A stretch of 64,000 nt of DNA from Lautropia sp. (GTDB lineage Bacteria > Pseudomonadota > Gammaproteobacteria > Burkholderiales > Burkholderiaceae_E), in NCBI GenBank assembly GCA_030527825.1, contig JAUNAC010000001.1:1141464-1205463 (forward strand). Reading direction: 5' to 3'. Every line of letters begins with the position of its first letter. Positions within the stretch are counted from its first letter, which is position 1. Below the pieces are notes generated by a model. It was not told where the DNA came from. It did not search any database and saw only the letters and a program-made list of their open reading frames with translations. This document shows, one piece after another, positions 26,101-34,880 of the stretch. A program made the translations under genes and the position numbers.

Positions 26101-26739
26101 GAAGAAAAAGGGGCACTGGGTTATTTCCTGTCAGGGCATCTGTTTGATTCATGTCGCGAGGAGGTGCGCCGTTTTGTCAAGACGCGTATTGCTGATCTGG
26201 AAAAAGTCGTGGGTCGTCATTTTGGGGCGGCACCGGTCATGGTGGCCGGTATGGTAGCCAGCATCTCCACGGCCATGACACGGCGCGGCAAGATGGTGCG
26301 GGTGGTGCTGGATGATGGCAGCGCCACTGAAGAGATTGCGATTTTTCCCGAGTTATGGGATCAATATCGCCACCTGATCAAGGAAGATCAGTTGATCGTG
26401 GTGCAGGGCAAGCTGTCTCGAGACGACTACAGTGGCGGGCATCGGCTGTCGGTGGAGCGTATTCTGGATCTGGGGACGGCGCGGGGTGAGCATGCCCGCG
26501 CCCTGCTGTTGACCGTGGCCGGCGAACCCGACGCCAGCCGTCTGAAGGCGCTTCTGATGCCGCATCAGGTCGATGGGAGTCAGGGCGAGGGGTGCCCGGT
26601 GGAAATTCATTATTGCCGTCATGGTGCTGCGGCGGTATTGCGACTGGGACACCAATGGGCTGTGCGGCCTGATGATGACCTGCTGGCCGGCCTGAAAAGC
26701 TGGCTGGGTGAGGCGCAGGTTGAGATGCGCTATCGATGA
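23176..26739 (+). CDS. dnaE: DNA polymerase III alpha subunit
   Basis: The 1187-residue replicative polymerase has an N-terminal PHP domain (FVHLRLRSEYSVVDS near residue 30), the palm with the catalytic aspartates in PDFDIDFCQDNR near 425, GPGRGSGAGSLVAF near 383, FDFLGLRNLTIID near 580, the fingers region with FGFNKSH-like YGFNKSHTAAYA near 777, a helix-hairpin-helix (GLGGVKGVGQSA) and an OB fold (VMVAGMVASIST) near the C-terminus. The ATG at 23176 starts the family region; the frame is open back to 23119. Its stop overlaps the msbA start (ATGA), so the two are translationally coupled. Confidence 0.97.
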   Translation: MSPEASSPDAVSSSPVDDVALCHTGNPGFVHLRLRSEYSVVDSIVRLDEVVAAAVADEQPALALSDASNLFGWVKFYKQASGKGVQPICAADVWITNVENRDRPYRLLLIAATNAGYRRLCELLSRGWLENEYRGRAELLPEWLSADTTAGLIALSGAGGGEVGQHLLAGHETRAAAAARHWAQVFPGAFYLEVQRDGTAEAEICTRASARLAVTLDLPLVATHPIQFLKAEDFRAHEARVCIAEGEVLADPKRVKRFQPTQYFHTRAEMKALFADLPEALANSVEIARRCAVTLTLGNPQLPVYPTPEGVSIEDFLRQQAQEGLAARLVKLFPDPAVRAQKTPEYEERLKRECDTIISMGFPGYFLIVADFIVWAKQNGVPVGPGRGSGAGSLVAFSLGITDLDPLPYALLFERFLNPERVSMPDFDIDFCQDNRGKVIDYVRRKYGYDAVSQIATFGTMASKAVIRDAGRVLDMPYNFCDQLSKLIPIEQAKPLSLDKALKAEPQLAERLANEEEVAELFALARPLEDMTRNIGMHAGGVLIAPGKLTDFCPLYRAPGTDSVVSQYDKDDVEAVGLVKFDFLGLRNLTIIDLAVRYVNERRAREGLDPVDLDNLGFEDQAAYQILRDGNTVAIFQVESDGMKKLLKKLQPDRFEDIIAVLALYRPGPLGSGMVDDFILRKRGEQAIDYFHPDLKECLEPTYGVIVYQEQVMQISQIIAGYTLGGADLLRRAMGKKKPEEMAKQRKIFMDGAAAKGQDADLASQLFDLMEKFAEYGFNKSHTAAYAVVTYQTAWLKAHYPAEFMAATLSSDMDDTDKVQIFVRDAQANQVEVQLPDINASAYRFEPAAPRAIRYGLGGVKGVGQSAIEAVVAARSQGGPFVDLFDFCERVDRKLINRRTIEALVRAGAFDCLDPDRARLLANVSQAMEAAEQKAREQEAGQRGLFDDVFLGGDSGVPRREWLPAEAWDARRRLLEEKGALGYFLSGHLFDSCREEVRRFVKTRIADLEKVVGRHFGAAPVMVAGMVASISTAMTRRGKMVRVVLDDGSATEEIAIFPELWDQYRHLIKEDQLIVVQGKLSRDDYSGGHRLSVERILDLGTARGEHARALLLTVAGEPDASRLKALLMPHQVDGSQGEGCPVEIHYCRHGAAAVLRLGHQWAVRPDDDLLAGLKSWLGEAQVEMRYR

Positions 26740-28580
26740 GTGGAGCAGATTTGGCGAAGGACAACGACAGAGCCGGGCTGAAGGAAGGCGCCGGTACCGA
26801 CACGGCTAACCCAGGTGACCAGCAGCAGAACTCGTTGCCATCTCCCGCTAGCGAGCGGGCCTTGTTGGCGCGCCTGTTCCGCTATGTACGGCCGCATTGG
26901 CGGGTTTTTGCGCTGGGGGTGCTTGCCATGATGTTGACCGGCTCCACCGAGACCGCCCTGCCTGCCATCATGCAGCATCTGCTGGATGATGGATTTGGTG
27001 GCAAGGGAAACCCACAGCTGATGTGGAGCGCGCCGCTGATGATCATCGGCCTGTTTGTCGGCCGGGGCATGTTCACCTTCACGATGAACTATGCCATGAA
27101 CGAGGTGTCCAATTCAGTGCTCTATGACCTGCGCAAGCAGATGTTTGATCGCCTGGTGCAGATGCCGGTCAGCTATTTCTCCGGTCATTCTGCCGGAACC
27201 ATCATTGCGCGCCTGGTCAATGACGTGCAGAACGTCACACAGTCGCTGGCATCCGTGCTGGTGATCATGGTGCGTGACACCTGTGTGATTCTCGGACTGC
27301 TGGGCTGGCTGCTTTATTTGAACTGGCAGCTGACGATGATTGCCTTTGTCCTGATTCCGATGGTCGCTCTGGCTGTTGGCGCTTTTTCACGTCGTATGAG
27401 ACGCCTCTCCGGGGAGCAGTTGCGTTATACCGGTGAGCTAACCAGTGTGGTCGGCGAGGCGATCCACGGCAATCCGGTCATCAAGGTTTACGCCGGACAG
27501 GTGCATGAGAGCAGCCGTTTTGCGGCAGCCAGCCGCCAGTTGCAGGCGTTTGCCCGCCGGATGACAGTGGCATCCTCCCTGCTGGTGCCCATTACGCAGG
27601 TCATGGCGGCAGTGGCCGTGTCACTGGTGATTGCGCTTGCGCTCTATCAGTCGCAGCAGGATCGCACGACGGTGGGTGGCTTTGTGTCGTTCCTGACCGC
27701 GATGCTGATGATTCTGAATCCGCTCAAGCACCTGGCCGATGTCAATGGTCAGCTGCAGCGCGCGTTTGCCGCTGCAGATGCGGTTTTTCACTTCATTGAC
27801 GAGCCTGTCGAGCCAGACCAGGGTACCGGCCACATGGAGCGGGCTCGGGGAGAGCTGCGCTTTGAACAGGTGAAGTTTGGCTATGAAGGCAGCAGCTCGT
27901 TTGCCCTGAAAGGGATTGATCTGGAGATCCGGCCAGGCGAGACCGTGGCACTGGTGGGAGGCTCGGGCGGGGGCAAGACCACGCTGGCCAATCTGATCCC
28001 CCGCTTTTTCCCGGCGACGGAGGGGCGGATTCTGCTGGATGGCGTGCCCATCGAGTCACTCACGCTGGAAAGCCTGCGTCGTCAGATCGCCTGGGTCAGC
28101 CAGCAGGTGATGCTGTTCAACGACACCATCGCTAATAATGTGGCCTATGGCAGCCGGCGTGGCGCAACCGAGGCCGAAGTCCGGGCCGCACTGGATGCTG
28201 CCTATCTGACGGAATTCGTCGCTTCGCTGCCCCAGGGCATCAACACCATGATTGGCGACAATGGCATTCGCCTGTCTGGCGGGCAACGTCAGCGGCTCTC
28301 GATTGCACGGGCGCTGCTCAAGAACGCGCCGATTCTTGTGCTGGATGAGGCTACCTCCGCGCTAGATAATGAATCCGAACGCTTTGTCCAGGCGGCGCTT
28401 GATGAGTTGCTGCACGGTCAGACCACGCTGATCATCGCGCACCGGCTCTCCACCATCGAGAAGGCCGACCGGATCATGGTGCTAGATGATGGGCGGATCG
28501 TCGAGTCGGGGACACATGCCGAATTGATTGCGTTGGGGGGGCTATACGCACGGCTGCATGCAGGGGGGACATTGACCTGA
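26736..28580 (+). CDS. msbA: Lipid A export ABC transporter/flippase MsbA
   Basis: A 614-residue half-transporter with a six-helix transmembrane domain (about 50-350) and a C-terminal ATPase. Walker A is GGSGGGKTT near 408, the signature LSGGQRQR near 514, Walker B ILVLDEATSALD near 533, and the switch His lies in IIAHRLST. It flips lipid A-core from the inner to the outer leaflet of the inner membrane. The start ATG overlaps the dnaE stop by 4 bp, and the next gene starts within its stop codon (TGATG). The first 30 residues are polar; ATG 26736 is kept because of the coupling. Its LPS gene neighbours support MsbA over a generic exporter. Confidence 0.95.
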   Translation: MSGADLAKDNDRAGLKEGAGTDTANPGDQQQNSLPSPASERALLARLFRYVRPHWRVFALGVLAMMLTGSTETALPAIMQHLLDDGFGGKGNPQLMWSAPLMIIGLFVGRGMFTFTMNYAMNEVSNSVLYDLRKQMFDRLVQMPVSYFSGHSAGTIIARLVNDVQNVTQSLASVLVIMVRDTCVILGLLGWLLYLNWQLTMIAFVLIPMVALAVGAFSRRMRRLSGEQLRYTGELTSVVGEAIHGNPVIKVYAGQVHESSRFAAASRQLQAFARRMTVASSLLVPITQVMAAVAVSLVIALALYQSQQDRTTVGGFVSFLTAMLMILNPLKHLADVNGQLQRAFAAADAVFHFIDEPVEPDQGTGHMERARGELRFEQVKFGYEGSSSFALKGIDLEIRPGETVALVGGSGGGKTTLANLIPRFFPATEGRILLDGVPIESLTLESLRRQIAWVSQQVMLFNDTIANNVAYGSRRGATEAEVRAALDAAYLTEFVASLPQGINTMIGDNGIRLSGGQRQRLSIARALLKNAPILVLDEATSALDNESERFVQAALDELLHGQTTLIIAHRLSTIEKADRIMVLDDGRIVESGTHAELIALGGLYARLHAGGTLT

Positions 28581-29476
28581 TGAATGCCCAGGCGGATACG
28601 CCTAGCGGTGCAGGCGTCCCTTCGGTTTCGCTGATCGTTTCCACCTACAACCGACCCAGGGCTCTGGATCGGGTGCTGGCCAGTGTGGCGCATCAGCAGG
28701 TCATCCCGTTACAGATTCTGGTGGCTGATGACGGCTCGGGTCTGGAAACGGCGCGAGTGGTGTCCCGCTGGCAGAAAAAGCTGGGCAAGCGTCTGGTGCA
28801 TTGCTGGCAGCCAGATGAAGGGTTCAGGCTGAGCGCGGCACGCAACCGTGCCATTCGGGATGCCACAGGCGATCTGCTGGTTTTTGTGGACGGAGACTGC
28901 CTGATGCGTTCCGACTTCATTCGGGCACATCAGCAGCTGGCCGAGCCTGGCTATGCCACCGCGGGCAACCGGGTGCTGATGGGGCAGAGCCTGACCGAGC
29001 AGATCGAGGCTGGACAGTGTGATCCGCTGGACTGGTCGCTGCGTCGGTGGCTGTGCGCCTGGCGCCAGGGCGAGGTCAATGATGTCACGGGCCTGTTGCG
29101 CTTTCCGGGTCAGTGGTGGAGGCGCCTGCAGGGGCAGCCATGGCGGATGTTCAAGGGCTGCAACATGGCTCTGTGGCGCAAGGACATCATCCGGATGAAT
29201 GGTTTCGAAGAGGAAATCGTTGGCTGGGGCTTTGAAGACACCGACCTGGTGCTGCGCTGGTTCAATCTTGGCGGACGGCTCAAGAATGGCCGTTTTGCCA
29301 CAACTGTCTTGCATCTCTGGCACCATGAATCCCCGCGAGATGCCGCAGAGCAGAACGAGCGGCGGGCACGTCTGGCTGGTAGCCAGGGCGCCGTGACTGC
29401 CCGTCGTGGGCTGGCCGAATGGTCTGCCCAAGATCGTTACGACCCCCCCGAGGGGGCTAGATTATGTCTTTTGTGA
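28580..29476 (+). CDS. Family 2 glycosyltransferase (LPS/surface glycan)
   Basis: This 298-residue protein has the GT-A fold of family GT2: VSLIVSTYNRPRALDRVL at the start, the DDGSG nucleotide-binding site near residue 50, VDGDC as the DxD-type motif near 101, and a C-terminal galactosyltransferase-like block GFEEEIVGWGFEDTDLVLRW near 215, which supplies the catalytic acid region. No membrane segment is evident, so it should act at the inner face of the inner membrane. It overlaps the msbA stop by one base and the following ligase start by 13 bp, so it belongs to the LPS operon. The sugar it transfers cannot be read from the sequence. Confidence 0.9.
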   Translation: MNAQADTPSGAGVPSVSLIVSTYNRPRALDRVLASVAHQQVIPLQILVADDGSGLETARVVSRWQKKLGKRLVHCWQPDEGFRLSAARNRAIRDATGDLLVFVDGDCLMRSDFIRAHQQLAEPGYATAGNRVLMGQSLTEQIEAGQCDPLDWSLRRWLCAWRQGEVNDVTGLLRFPGQWWRRLQGQPWRMFKGCNMALWRKDIIRMNGFEEEIVGWGFEDTDLVLRWFNLGGRLKNGRFATTVLHLWHHESPRDAAEQNERRARLAGSQGAVTARRGLAEWSAQDRYDPPEGARLCLL

Positions 29477-31641
29477 ATATTACGCAGGGACTACTGGCCC
29501 TCTATCTGATGACCCTGCTGGTGGCACCCAAGGTACAGACGCCATTAGTGGCCCTGGTCTGCCTGCTGGCCATCCTGGGGGGACAATGGCGACAGTCACC
29601 CGCCCTGCGGCAGCGCGTGCGCCAGGGATGGGCCATGCTGCTGCCATTGACTGGCTACGCGGCCCTGTTCAGCGTGCAGATCATGCTGGGGTGGCTGCGC
29701 TGGCGGGATTGGGATCAGGTGCTGATCTGCGCGCTCAGCGCTGGCGTACTGCTTTCCAGCCTCCCTGCCCGCGGGCCGGCGATGCAGCGCTGGCTGCTGC
29801 CGGCTGCAGCGCTAGGGGCATTAGGCGCACTGGGACTGGCGTGCTGGCAGCATTTTCACCTGAATATTCTGCGACCATATGGCTATCTCGGGGCCGGCGC
29901 AGTCGGTAGTGGTGCCCTCAAATACGGGGATCTATCGGCGATGTTGGCGCTCTTTTCCCTGCAATTGCTGTTGCGGGGTCAGGGGCGGGCGCGGCGTTTG
30001 CTGGGCGGGCTGGGGGGCGCGGCCGGCCTGGGGGCGGTGGCGCTGACCCAGGCACGTGGGGCGATGCTTGGCATTGCGCTGGCGCTGTTTGCCATGACGG
30101 TCCTTTGGTATGTTTCCTCCCGTATTCGTCGTCGTGACCATGACCAGGAAACACCGGCCGATGGGCTACAGGTCGGACGGCGCCCCCGATGGCGCTATCG
30201 GCTGATGCTGATGACGGCGCTCACGACGGTCATATTGGCAGGGACAGCTGACTACATGGGCGCACGTTTTGCGGATATCGGGCCGCAGATCGAACGTTTT
30301 CAGGCAGGAGACAACAACAGCGAAGTCGGGCAGCGTCTGGCCTTGTGGGGCATTGCGTTGCGGGCGGCCCGTCATGCGCCGCTGACCGGGGTCGGTTTTG
30401 ACGGATTTGGAGCAGAGACCCGGCGCCAGCGTGAGACCGGCGAGTTGGCCCGCGATGCCCTGGTGCTGTACGAGGGGCCACACAATGAATATCTGGCCGG
30501 TCTGGCGTCCGCGGGGGGGCCGGGGCTGTGTGTCATCATCCTGTTTTTCTGGGCGCCATTGGGGGTCGCCTGCCGTCGTTTCCTGCGCGGCCAGAAGCCG
30601 GATGAGGCGCTGTCCCTGGTGTTGTTATCGGCCAGTTACGCTGGGTTCGCCATGACCGACGCATTGTTTGACCGGCAGATTTCATTGCTGGCCTACATGT
30701 TGCTGGCCAGCTGGCTGCTGTCGGCCAGCCGGTGTTACCCGTCAGTTGCCGTGCCTCGGGTCCCTTATCCTGAAGATGTCGGGGCGGGTGTCCCAGCCGC
30801 CGCCGGCGGCGTGCATCCGATGCGTCCGCAGGTGCCGGGGGGATTGTCAGTAGCCATTATTACCCGTGATGAAGCGCACTGCATCGCGCGCTGCCTTCGC
30901 AGCGTGGCTTTTGCTGATCAGATTGTGGTACTTGATTCCGGCAGTACGGACGATACGGTGACGATTGCCCGTAGTCTGGGGGCCGAGGTGGAGGTCACGG
31001 ACTGGCCGGGGTTTGGAGCTCAGAAGAATCGTGCGCTGGCCCGTTGTCGCCATCGCTGGGTATTGTCTATTGATGCTGATGAACAGGTATCTGAACCACT
31101 GGCTACCGAGCTGCTGCGTGTGCTGTGTGGGCCGGATCGTCTGGAGCAGCAGGTGGCGGGATACTGGTTGCGGCGCAGCAGCCGATATTGCGGCCGAGTG
31201 ATCCGTCACGGGCTGTGGGGTAATGACCGGGTATTGCGAGTGTTCGAGCGGGAGCGCGGTTATTTCACCGCAACAGTGGTGCACGAGCGGTTGATGGTTG
31301 ATGGTTTGACCCGTACGCTTGACGGTATTTTGGTGCACGATAGCGTGGATTCACCCGACGATGCCCGTCACAAGGCGCGGCAGTATGCGTTTCTGGGAGC
31401 GCAGGCGCTGCGGGAGCGGGGACGTGGTGGCACTCTTCGAGGCGGCGCACATGCCGCCTGGACGTTTGTGCGCGGTTATCTGCTGCGGGCTGGTTTTCTG
31501 GATGGTCGTTATGGGCTGACACTGGCGTGTTTGACCGCGGCCGGCACATTCTGGAAATATCATTGGGCAGCCTTGCCGGAAACGAAATGGCATGCACTGC
31601 AGGCAGTGTTCGATGAAACAACCGGTGCAGGTTGCCCATGA
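29464..31641 (+). CDS. Fusion of O-antigen ligase (Wzy_C) and WaaE-type glycosyltransferase
   Basis: A 725-residue two-domain protein. Residues 1-430 form a polytopic membrane domain with the O-antigen ligase/polymerase signature: RGAMLGIAL near 198, a periplasmic loop with PLTGVGFDGFG near 305, and GPHNEYLAGLASAG near 340, containing the conserved His. After a proline-rich linker (about 430-458) follows a soluble GT2 domain like WaaE/KdtX, with LSVAIITRDEAHCIARCLRS, DSGSTDDT and SIDADEQVS in order. WaaE enzymes add glucose to the inner LPS core. These two activities are normally encoded separately and act on opposite sides of the membrane. The start overlaps the previous gene; the stop overlaps the next by ATGA. 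Confidence 0.88.
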   Translation: MSFVNITQGLLALYLMTLLVAPKVQTPLVALVCLLAILGGQWRQSPALRQRVRQGWAMLLPLTGYAALFSVQIMLGWLRWRDWDQVLICALSAGVLLSSLPARGPAMQRWLLPAAALGALGALGLACWQHFHLNILRPYGYLGAGAVGSGALKYGDLSAMLALFSLQLLLRGQGRARRLLGGLGGAAGLGAVALTQARGAMLGIALALFAMTVLWYVSSRIRRRDHDQETPADGLQVGRRPRWRYRLMLMTALTTVILAGTADYMGARFADIGPQIERFQAGDNNSEVGQRLALWGIALRAARHAPLTGVGFDGFGAETRRQRETGELARDALVLYEGPHNEYLAGLASAGGPGLCVIILFFWAPLGVACRRFLRGQKPDEALSLVLLSASYAGFAMTDALFDRQISLLAYMLLASWLLSASRCYPSVAVPRVPYPEDVGAGVPAAAGGVHPMRPQVPGGLSVAIITRDEAHCIARCLRSVAFADQIVVLDSGSTDDTVTIARSLGAEVEVTDWPGFGAQKNRALARCRHRWVLSIDADEQVSEPLATELLRVLCGPDRLEQQVAGYWLRRSSRYCGRVIRHGLWGNDRVLRVFERERGYFTATVVHERLMVDGLTRTLDGILVHDSVDSPDDARHKARQYAFLGAQALRERGRGGTLRGGAHAAWTFVRGYLLRAGFLDGRYGLTLACLTAAGTFWKYHWAALPETKWHALQAVFDETTGAGCP

Positions 31642-32528
31642 ATCTGTTGCTGCTTACCTTTGGCGAGAACATCCATCATCACCAGCAGGCTATTTTTTCC
31701 ATTTTAGGGTTCCTGCGCGATCCGTGCATCGGGCGGGTATTGGTCGTGACCGATCGGCCCGAATGCTACCTGTGGTTGCTCAGTTCGTCTCCACTATCGG
31801 CAATAGTCGAGGTGATGAGCGTTTCGCCAGAGCAGCTACGTGGCTGGCAGGGGCCATGGCAGTTCTTCTGGCGGGTCAAGATCGAAGCTGTGGCGCTTGC
31901 TGTACGACGTTACCCAGGCCAACATCTGCTGTATGTTGACTCGGATACCTTTCTGGCCACTTCACTTGCCGGCATGCGCAATCAGCTGGATACGGGAACT
32001 GCGTTCATGCATTGTCTGGAAGACCGTCTCGGCGACCGACACAATCGGACGCTGATTCGCATGTGTCAATCCCTGGCGGGTCAGACCGTGGCGGGCATCA
32101 CGCTATCAGAGCAGCATGCCATGTGGAATGCGGGGGTGATTGCGCTGCCAGCGACCAAGGCAGCCGCGCTCGTGGCACTAACGCTTCGGCTGTGTGATGA
32201 CATGTGCGATACGGATTGCCCGCGCCGGCTGATTGAGCAGTTTGCCTTTTCGGTGGCCCTGCAGCAGGCGGAGGCACTGTTACCTTGTGATCAGGATATT
32301 GCGCATTACTGGGGGAATAAAGACGGTTGGAACGTGATGATTGCCTCTTTTCTGGCCGAGAGCCGACTCAGAAATGAAAGCGTTGCTCAGGCCACGGCCC
32401 GGGTCGCTTCCCTGGACTGGCAGAAGCTGCCGCTGGAGTACCGCGAGCATGGCATGGTCATCAGTGCCAAGCGCTGGCTGGAAGCGTTGTTCAGACCCAA
32501 GAAACTGCGTTTTTTCAAGCCAGGATGA
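31638..32528 (+). CDS. Probable nucleotide-sugar glycosyltransferase in the LPS cluster
   Basis: The 296-residue protein is translationally coupled to the fusion gene upstream (ATGA). It has an N-terminal Rossmann-like LLLLTFG strand, a LLYVDSDTF stretch near residue 96 that looks like a DxD metal/nucleotide-sugar site, and WNAGVIALP near 160, a pattern seen in GT8-like and other GT-A enzymes. I do not recognise a specific family. Its 3' end overlaps the convergent rng gene by 14 bp. Position in the operon suggests LPS core or O-antigen decoration; substrate unknown. Confidence 0.7.
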   Translation: MNLLLLTFGENIHHHQQAIFSILGFLRDPCIGRVLVVTDRPECYLWLLSSSPLSAIVEVMSVSPEQLRGWQGPWQFFWRVKIEAVALAVRRYPGQHLLYVDSDTFLATSLAGMRNQLDTGTAFMHCLEDRLGDRHNRTLIRMCQSLAGQTVAGITLSEQHAMWNAGVIALPATKAAALVALTLRLCDDMCDTDCPRRLIEQFAFSVALQQAEALLPCDQDIAHYWGNKDGWNVMIASFLAESRLRNESVAQATARVASLDWQKLPLEYREHGMVISAKRWLEALFRPKKLRFFKPG

Positions 32529-34026
32529 TGTCGTAATCTTCCTGAACGTAGGAGGGTTCTACGTGCAGCGTGATCGGTTTGCCGATGGTTTCACCCAGCA
32601 CGGCCAAATGGGGGCTTTCTTCATCCAGAAGAAGGTCGATGACCTGTTGGGAGGCCATGATGCGGAATTCCTTCGGGTCGAACTGGCGGGCTTCGCGGGC
32701 AATCTCACGCATGATCTCGTAACAGACCGTACGGGCCGTTTTGATGGAGCCTCGCCCGTGACACGCGTTGCATGGTTCGCACAGCATCCGTTCCAGTGAG
32801 TCGCGGGTGCGTTTGCGGGTCATTTCTACCAGACCCAGCGAGGTGAAACCGTTGACGGTGGTCTTGGTTCGGTCCTGCTGCAATGCGCTGCGCAGCGAGC
32901 AGAGCACCGCTTCCCGATGCTCGACGTTGTTCATGTCGATGAAGTCGACAATGATAATGCCACCCAGATTACGCAGCTGCAGTTGTCGTGCCAGTGTCTG
33001 TGTGGCCTCAAGATTGGTGCGAAAGACCGTGTCATCAAAATTTCTGCCGCTGATGTAGCCGCCGGTGTTCACGTCGATGGTGGTGAGGGCCTCGGTCTGG
33101 TCGAACACCAGATAACCGCCGGACTTGAGCGGGACGCGGCGGGCCAGGGCCCGTTCCACTTCTTCATCGACCTGGTACAGGTCAAAGAGTGAACGGTTGC
33201 CTTCGTGGGCTTGCAGTTTTTTTTCCAGATTAGGCATGTAGGTGCGGCAGAAGGCGCGCATGGCCGCCAGTGTGTCGGGGTCATCCACGATGATCGACTG
33301 GGTACCGGCCCAGGCCATGTCCCGCAGAACCCGTTGCGACAGAGGCAGTTCATGATAGAGTTGCTGCGGGCGCCGTTCACCTGCCGGTTTATCGCCTGCG
33401 CTGGCCCGGGCTGCATCCAGAATCTGTGTCCAGCGCCGGCGCAGATACTGGATATCAGCTAGCAGCGCGTCGTCTTCGGCACCTTCGGCGACTGTACGGA
33501 TAATGAAACCGCCGTTTTCCGGCATATCACTGTTCTGTTCGGGCTGGCTCAAAGTCCTCACACGCTCCAGCAGGCGGTTTCGTTCGGAGTCGTCGGTGAT
33601 GCGCTGGGCAATGCCGATGTGTGGGTCGTGGGGGAGATAGACAAGCATCCGGCCCGCAATGCTGACCTGGGTTGTCAGGCGTGCTCCTTTGCCACCGATG
33701 GGATCTTTGATGACCTGAACCAGCAGCGGCTGTCCGGGGTAGAGGAATTTTTCGATGGGTATGGGGCTCTGTCCATCCTGCACCCGGCACTGCCAGAGAT
33801 CGGTGACATGCAAAAAGGCGGAGCGTTCCAGTCCAATGTCGATGAAGGCAGACTGCATACCGGGCAATACGCGACTGACGATGCCAGCATAAATGTTGCC
33901 CACCTGGCCACGACTGGCCTGCCGGTCGAGGTTGAATTCCTTCAGTACCCCCTGCTGGATCAGGGCGACCCGGGTTTCCGGCGACGTAGTACTGACAAGG
34001 ATTTCTTCTTTGATGATGTCAGCCAT
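32515..34026 (-). CDS. rng: Ribonuclease G
   Basis: The 503-residue endoribonuclease of the RNase E/G family matures 16S rRNA at the 5' end and takes part in mRNA decay. An S1 domain sits at the N-terminus (GNIYAGIVSRVLPGMQSAF near 43); the catalytic DNase I-like region contains TIDVNTGGYISGRNF near 312 with the metal-binding aspartate, and a zinc-link CEPCNACHGRG near 412. The short length, without an RNase E scaffold tail, identifies RNase G. The ATG at 34026 has GGAGAG 7 bp upstream; a longer frame to 34146 is not supported. It is the distal gene of the minus-strand set starting at yebC. Confidence 0.95.
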   Translation of the reverse strand: MADIIKEEILVSTTSPETRVALIQQGVLKEFNLDRQASRGQVGNIYAGIVSRVLPGMQSAFIDIGLERSAFLHVTDLWQCRVQDGQSPIPIEKFLYPGQPLLVQVIKDPIGGKGARLTTQVSIAGRMLVYLPHDPHIGIAQRITDDSERNRLLERVRTLSQPEQNSDMPENGGFIIRTVAEGAEDDALLADIQYLRRRWTQILDAARASAGDKPAGERRPQQLYHELPLSQRVLRDMAWAGTQSIIVDDPDTLAAMRAFCRTYMPNLEKKLQAHEGNRSLFDLYQVDEEVERALARRVPLKSGGYLVFDQTEALTTIDVNTGGYISGRNFDDTVFRTNLEATQTLARQLQLRNLGGIIIVDFIDMNNVEHREAVLCSLRSALQQDRTKTTVNGFTSLGLVEMTRKRTRDSLERMLCEPCNACHGRGSIKTARTVCYEIMREIAREARQFDPKEFRIMASQQVIDLLLDEESPHLAVLGETIGKPITLHVEPSYVQEDYDIILA

Positions 34027-34187
34027 GGGGCACTCTCCGGATGGGTTTCCGACAGATATACACCATGCAGGGCTTATCGCCAACCGGCGGGTTGGCGTGT
34101 GTTCCACGGGCCGGCCATTACAACAGTTTGTCGATAAAATTGACAAATCAAGTGAAAAATCTGACTAGTGGCCTGCCCGCCAACGGC

Positions 34188-34880
34188 TCAGGCTGACGGC
34201 GAAGGACAGTGGTTCTGATCGAGGGCAGGGTAGCCGGACTTTTGCAGGAGTGCCGCAGTTTCATAGAGAGGCAGTCCCATGATGCCACTGTACGAGCCTT
34301 CGATTTTTTTCACAAAGCGCGCTGCCATGCCCTGAATGCCATAGGCACCAGCCTTCCCGAACGGTTCCCCCGAGGCAATGTACTGGGCAATTTCGGCATC
34401 GGAGAGACGGCGGAAACGTACCCGTGATACCTGGGTGCGCTGGCGGATCCGGCCATTCGGGGCGATAATCACCACGCTGCTCAAGACCCGGTGCGTGCGT
34501 CCCGAGAGGGTTGAAAGCATTTGCTGTGCTTCCCCGGCGTCGGCGGGCTTGCCCAGGAGGCGCCCGCCGACGGCAACCGTGGTATCGGCCGCCAGCAACG
34601 GCGCTGCGGGCCATGCCGGTGTCTGGGCATCGTTGCCTGCTGCCATCTCGACCAGCAGGCTTTCCCGGCTCCGCTCCTGCAGTCGCTGCCAGGCGGCTTC
34701 GGCCTTGGCCCGAGCCACCCGTTCGACATAGCGGGTGGGCGACTCCCCCGTCCAGGTGGCCTCCAGCGCTTCGGCGCGGGTTTCGTCCTCGTCCAGTAAC
34801 AGGCGGACATCGGTGATGCCGATCTGTTTGAGCAGCTCCAGCCGGCGAGGGCTGCGTGATGCCAGATAGATCATGGTCAT
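34188..34880 (-). CDS. maf: Maf nucleotide pyrophosphatase (dTTP/UTP type)
   Basis: This 230-residue house-cleaning hydrolase carries the Maf hallmark LASRSPRRLELL at the N-terminus, YVERVARAKAEAAW near 52, ADTTVAVGG near 97 and the C-terminal block GIQGMAARFVKKIEGSYSGIMGLP. The family cleaves non-canonical or excess nucleoside triphosphates; the YhdE subgroup acts on dTTP and UTP. The start overlaps the rlmH stop by one base (TAATG), so the two are coupled. An insertion between the conserved blocks makes it about 25 residues longer than E. coli YhdE. Confidence 0.95.
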   Translation of the reverse strand: MTMIYLASRSPRRLELLKQIGITDVRLLLDEDETRAEALEATWTGESPTRYVERVARAKAEAAWQRLQERSRESLLVEMAAGNDAQTPAWPAAPLLAADTTVAVGGRLLGKPADAGEAQQMLSTLSGRTHRVLSSVVIIAPNGRIRQRTQVSRVRFRRLSDAEIAQYIASGEPFGKAGAYGIQGMAARFVKKIEGSYSGIMGLPLYETAALLQKSGYPALDQNHCPSPSA

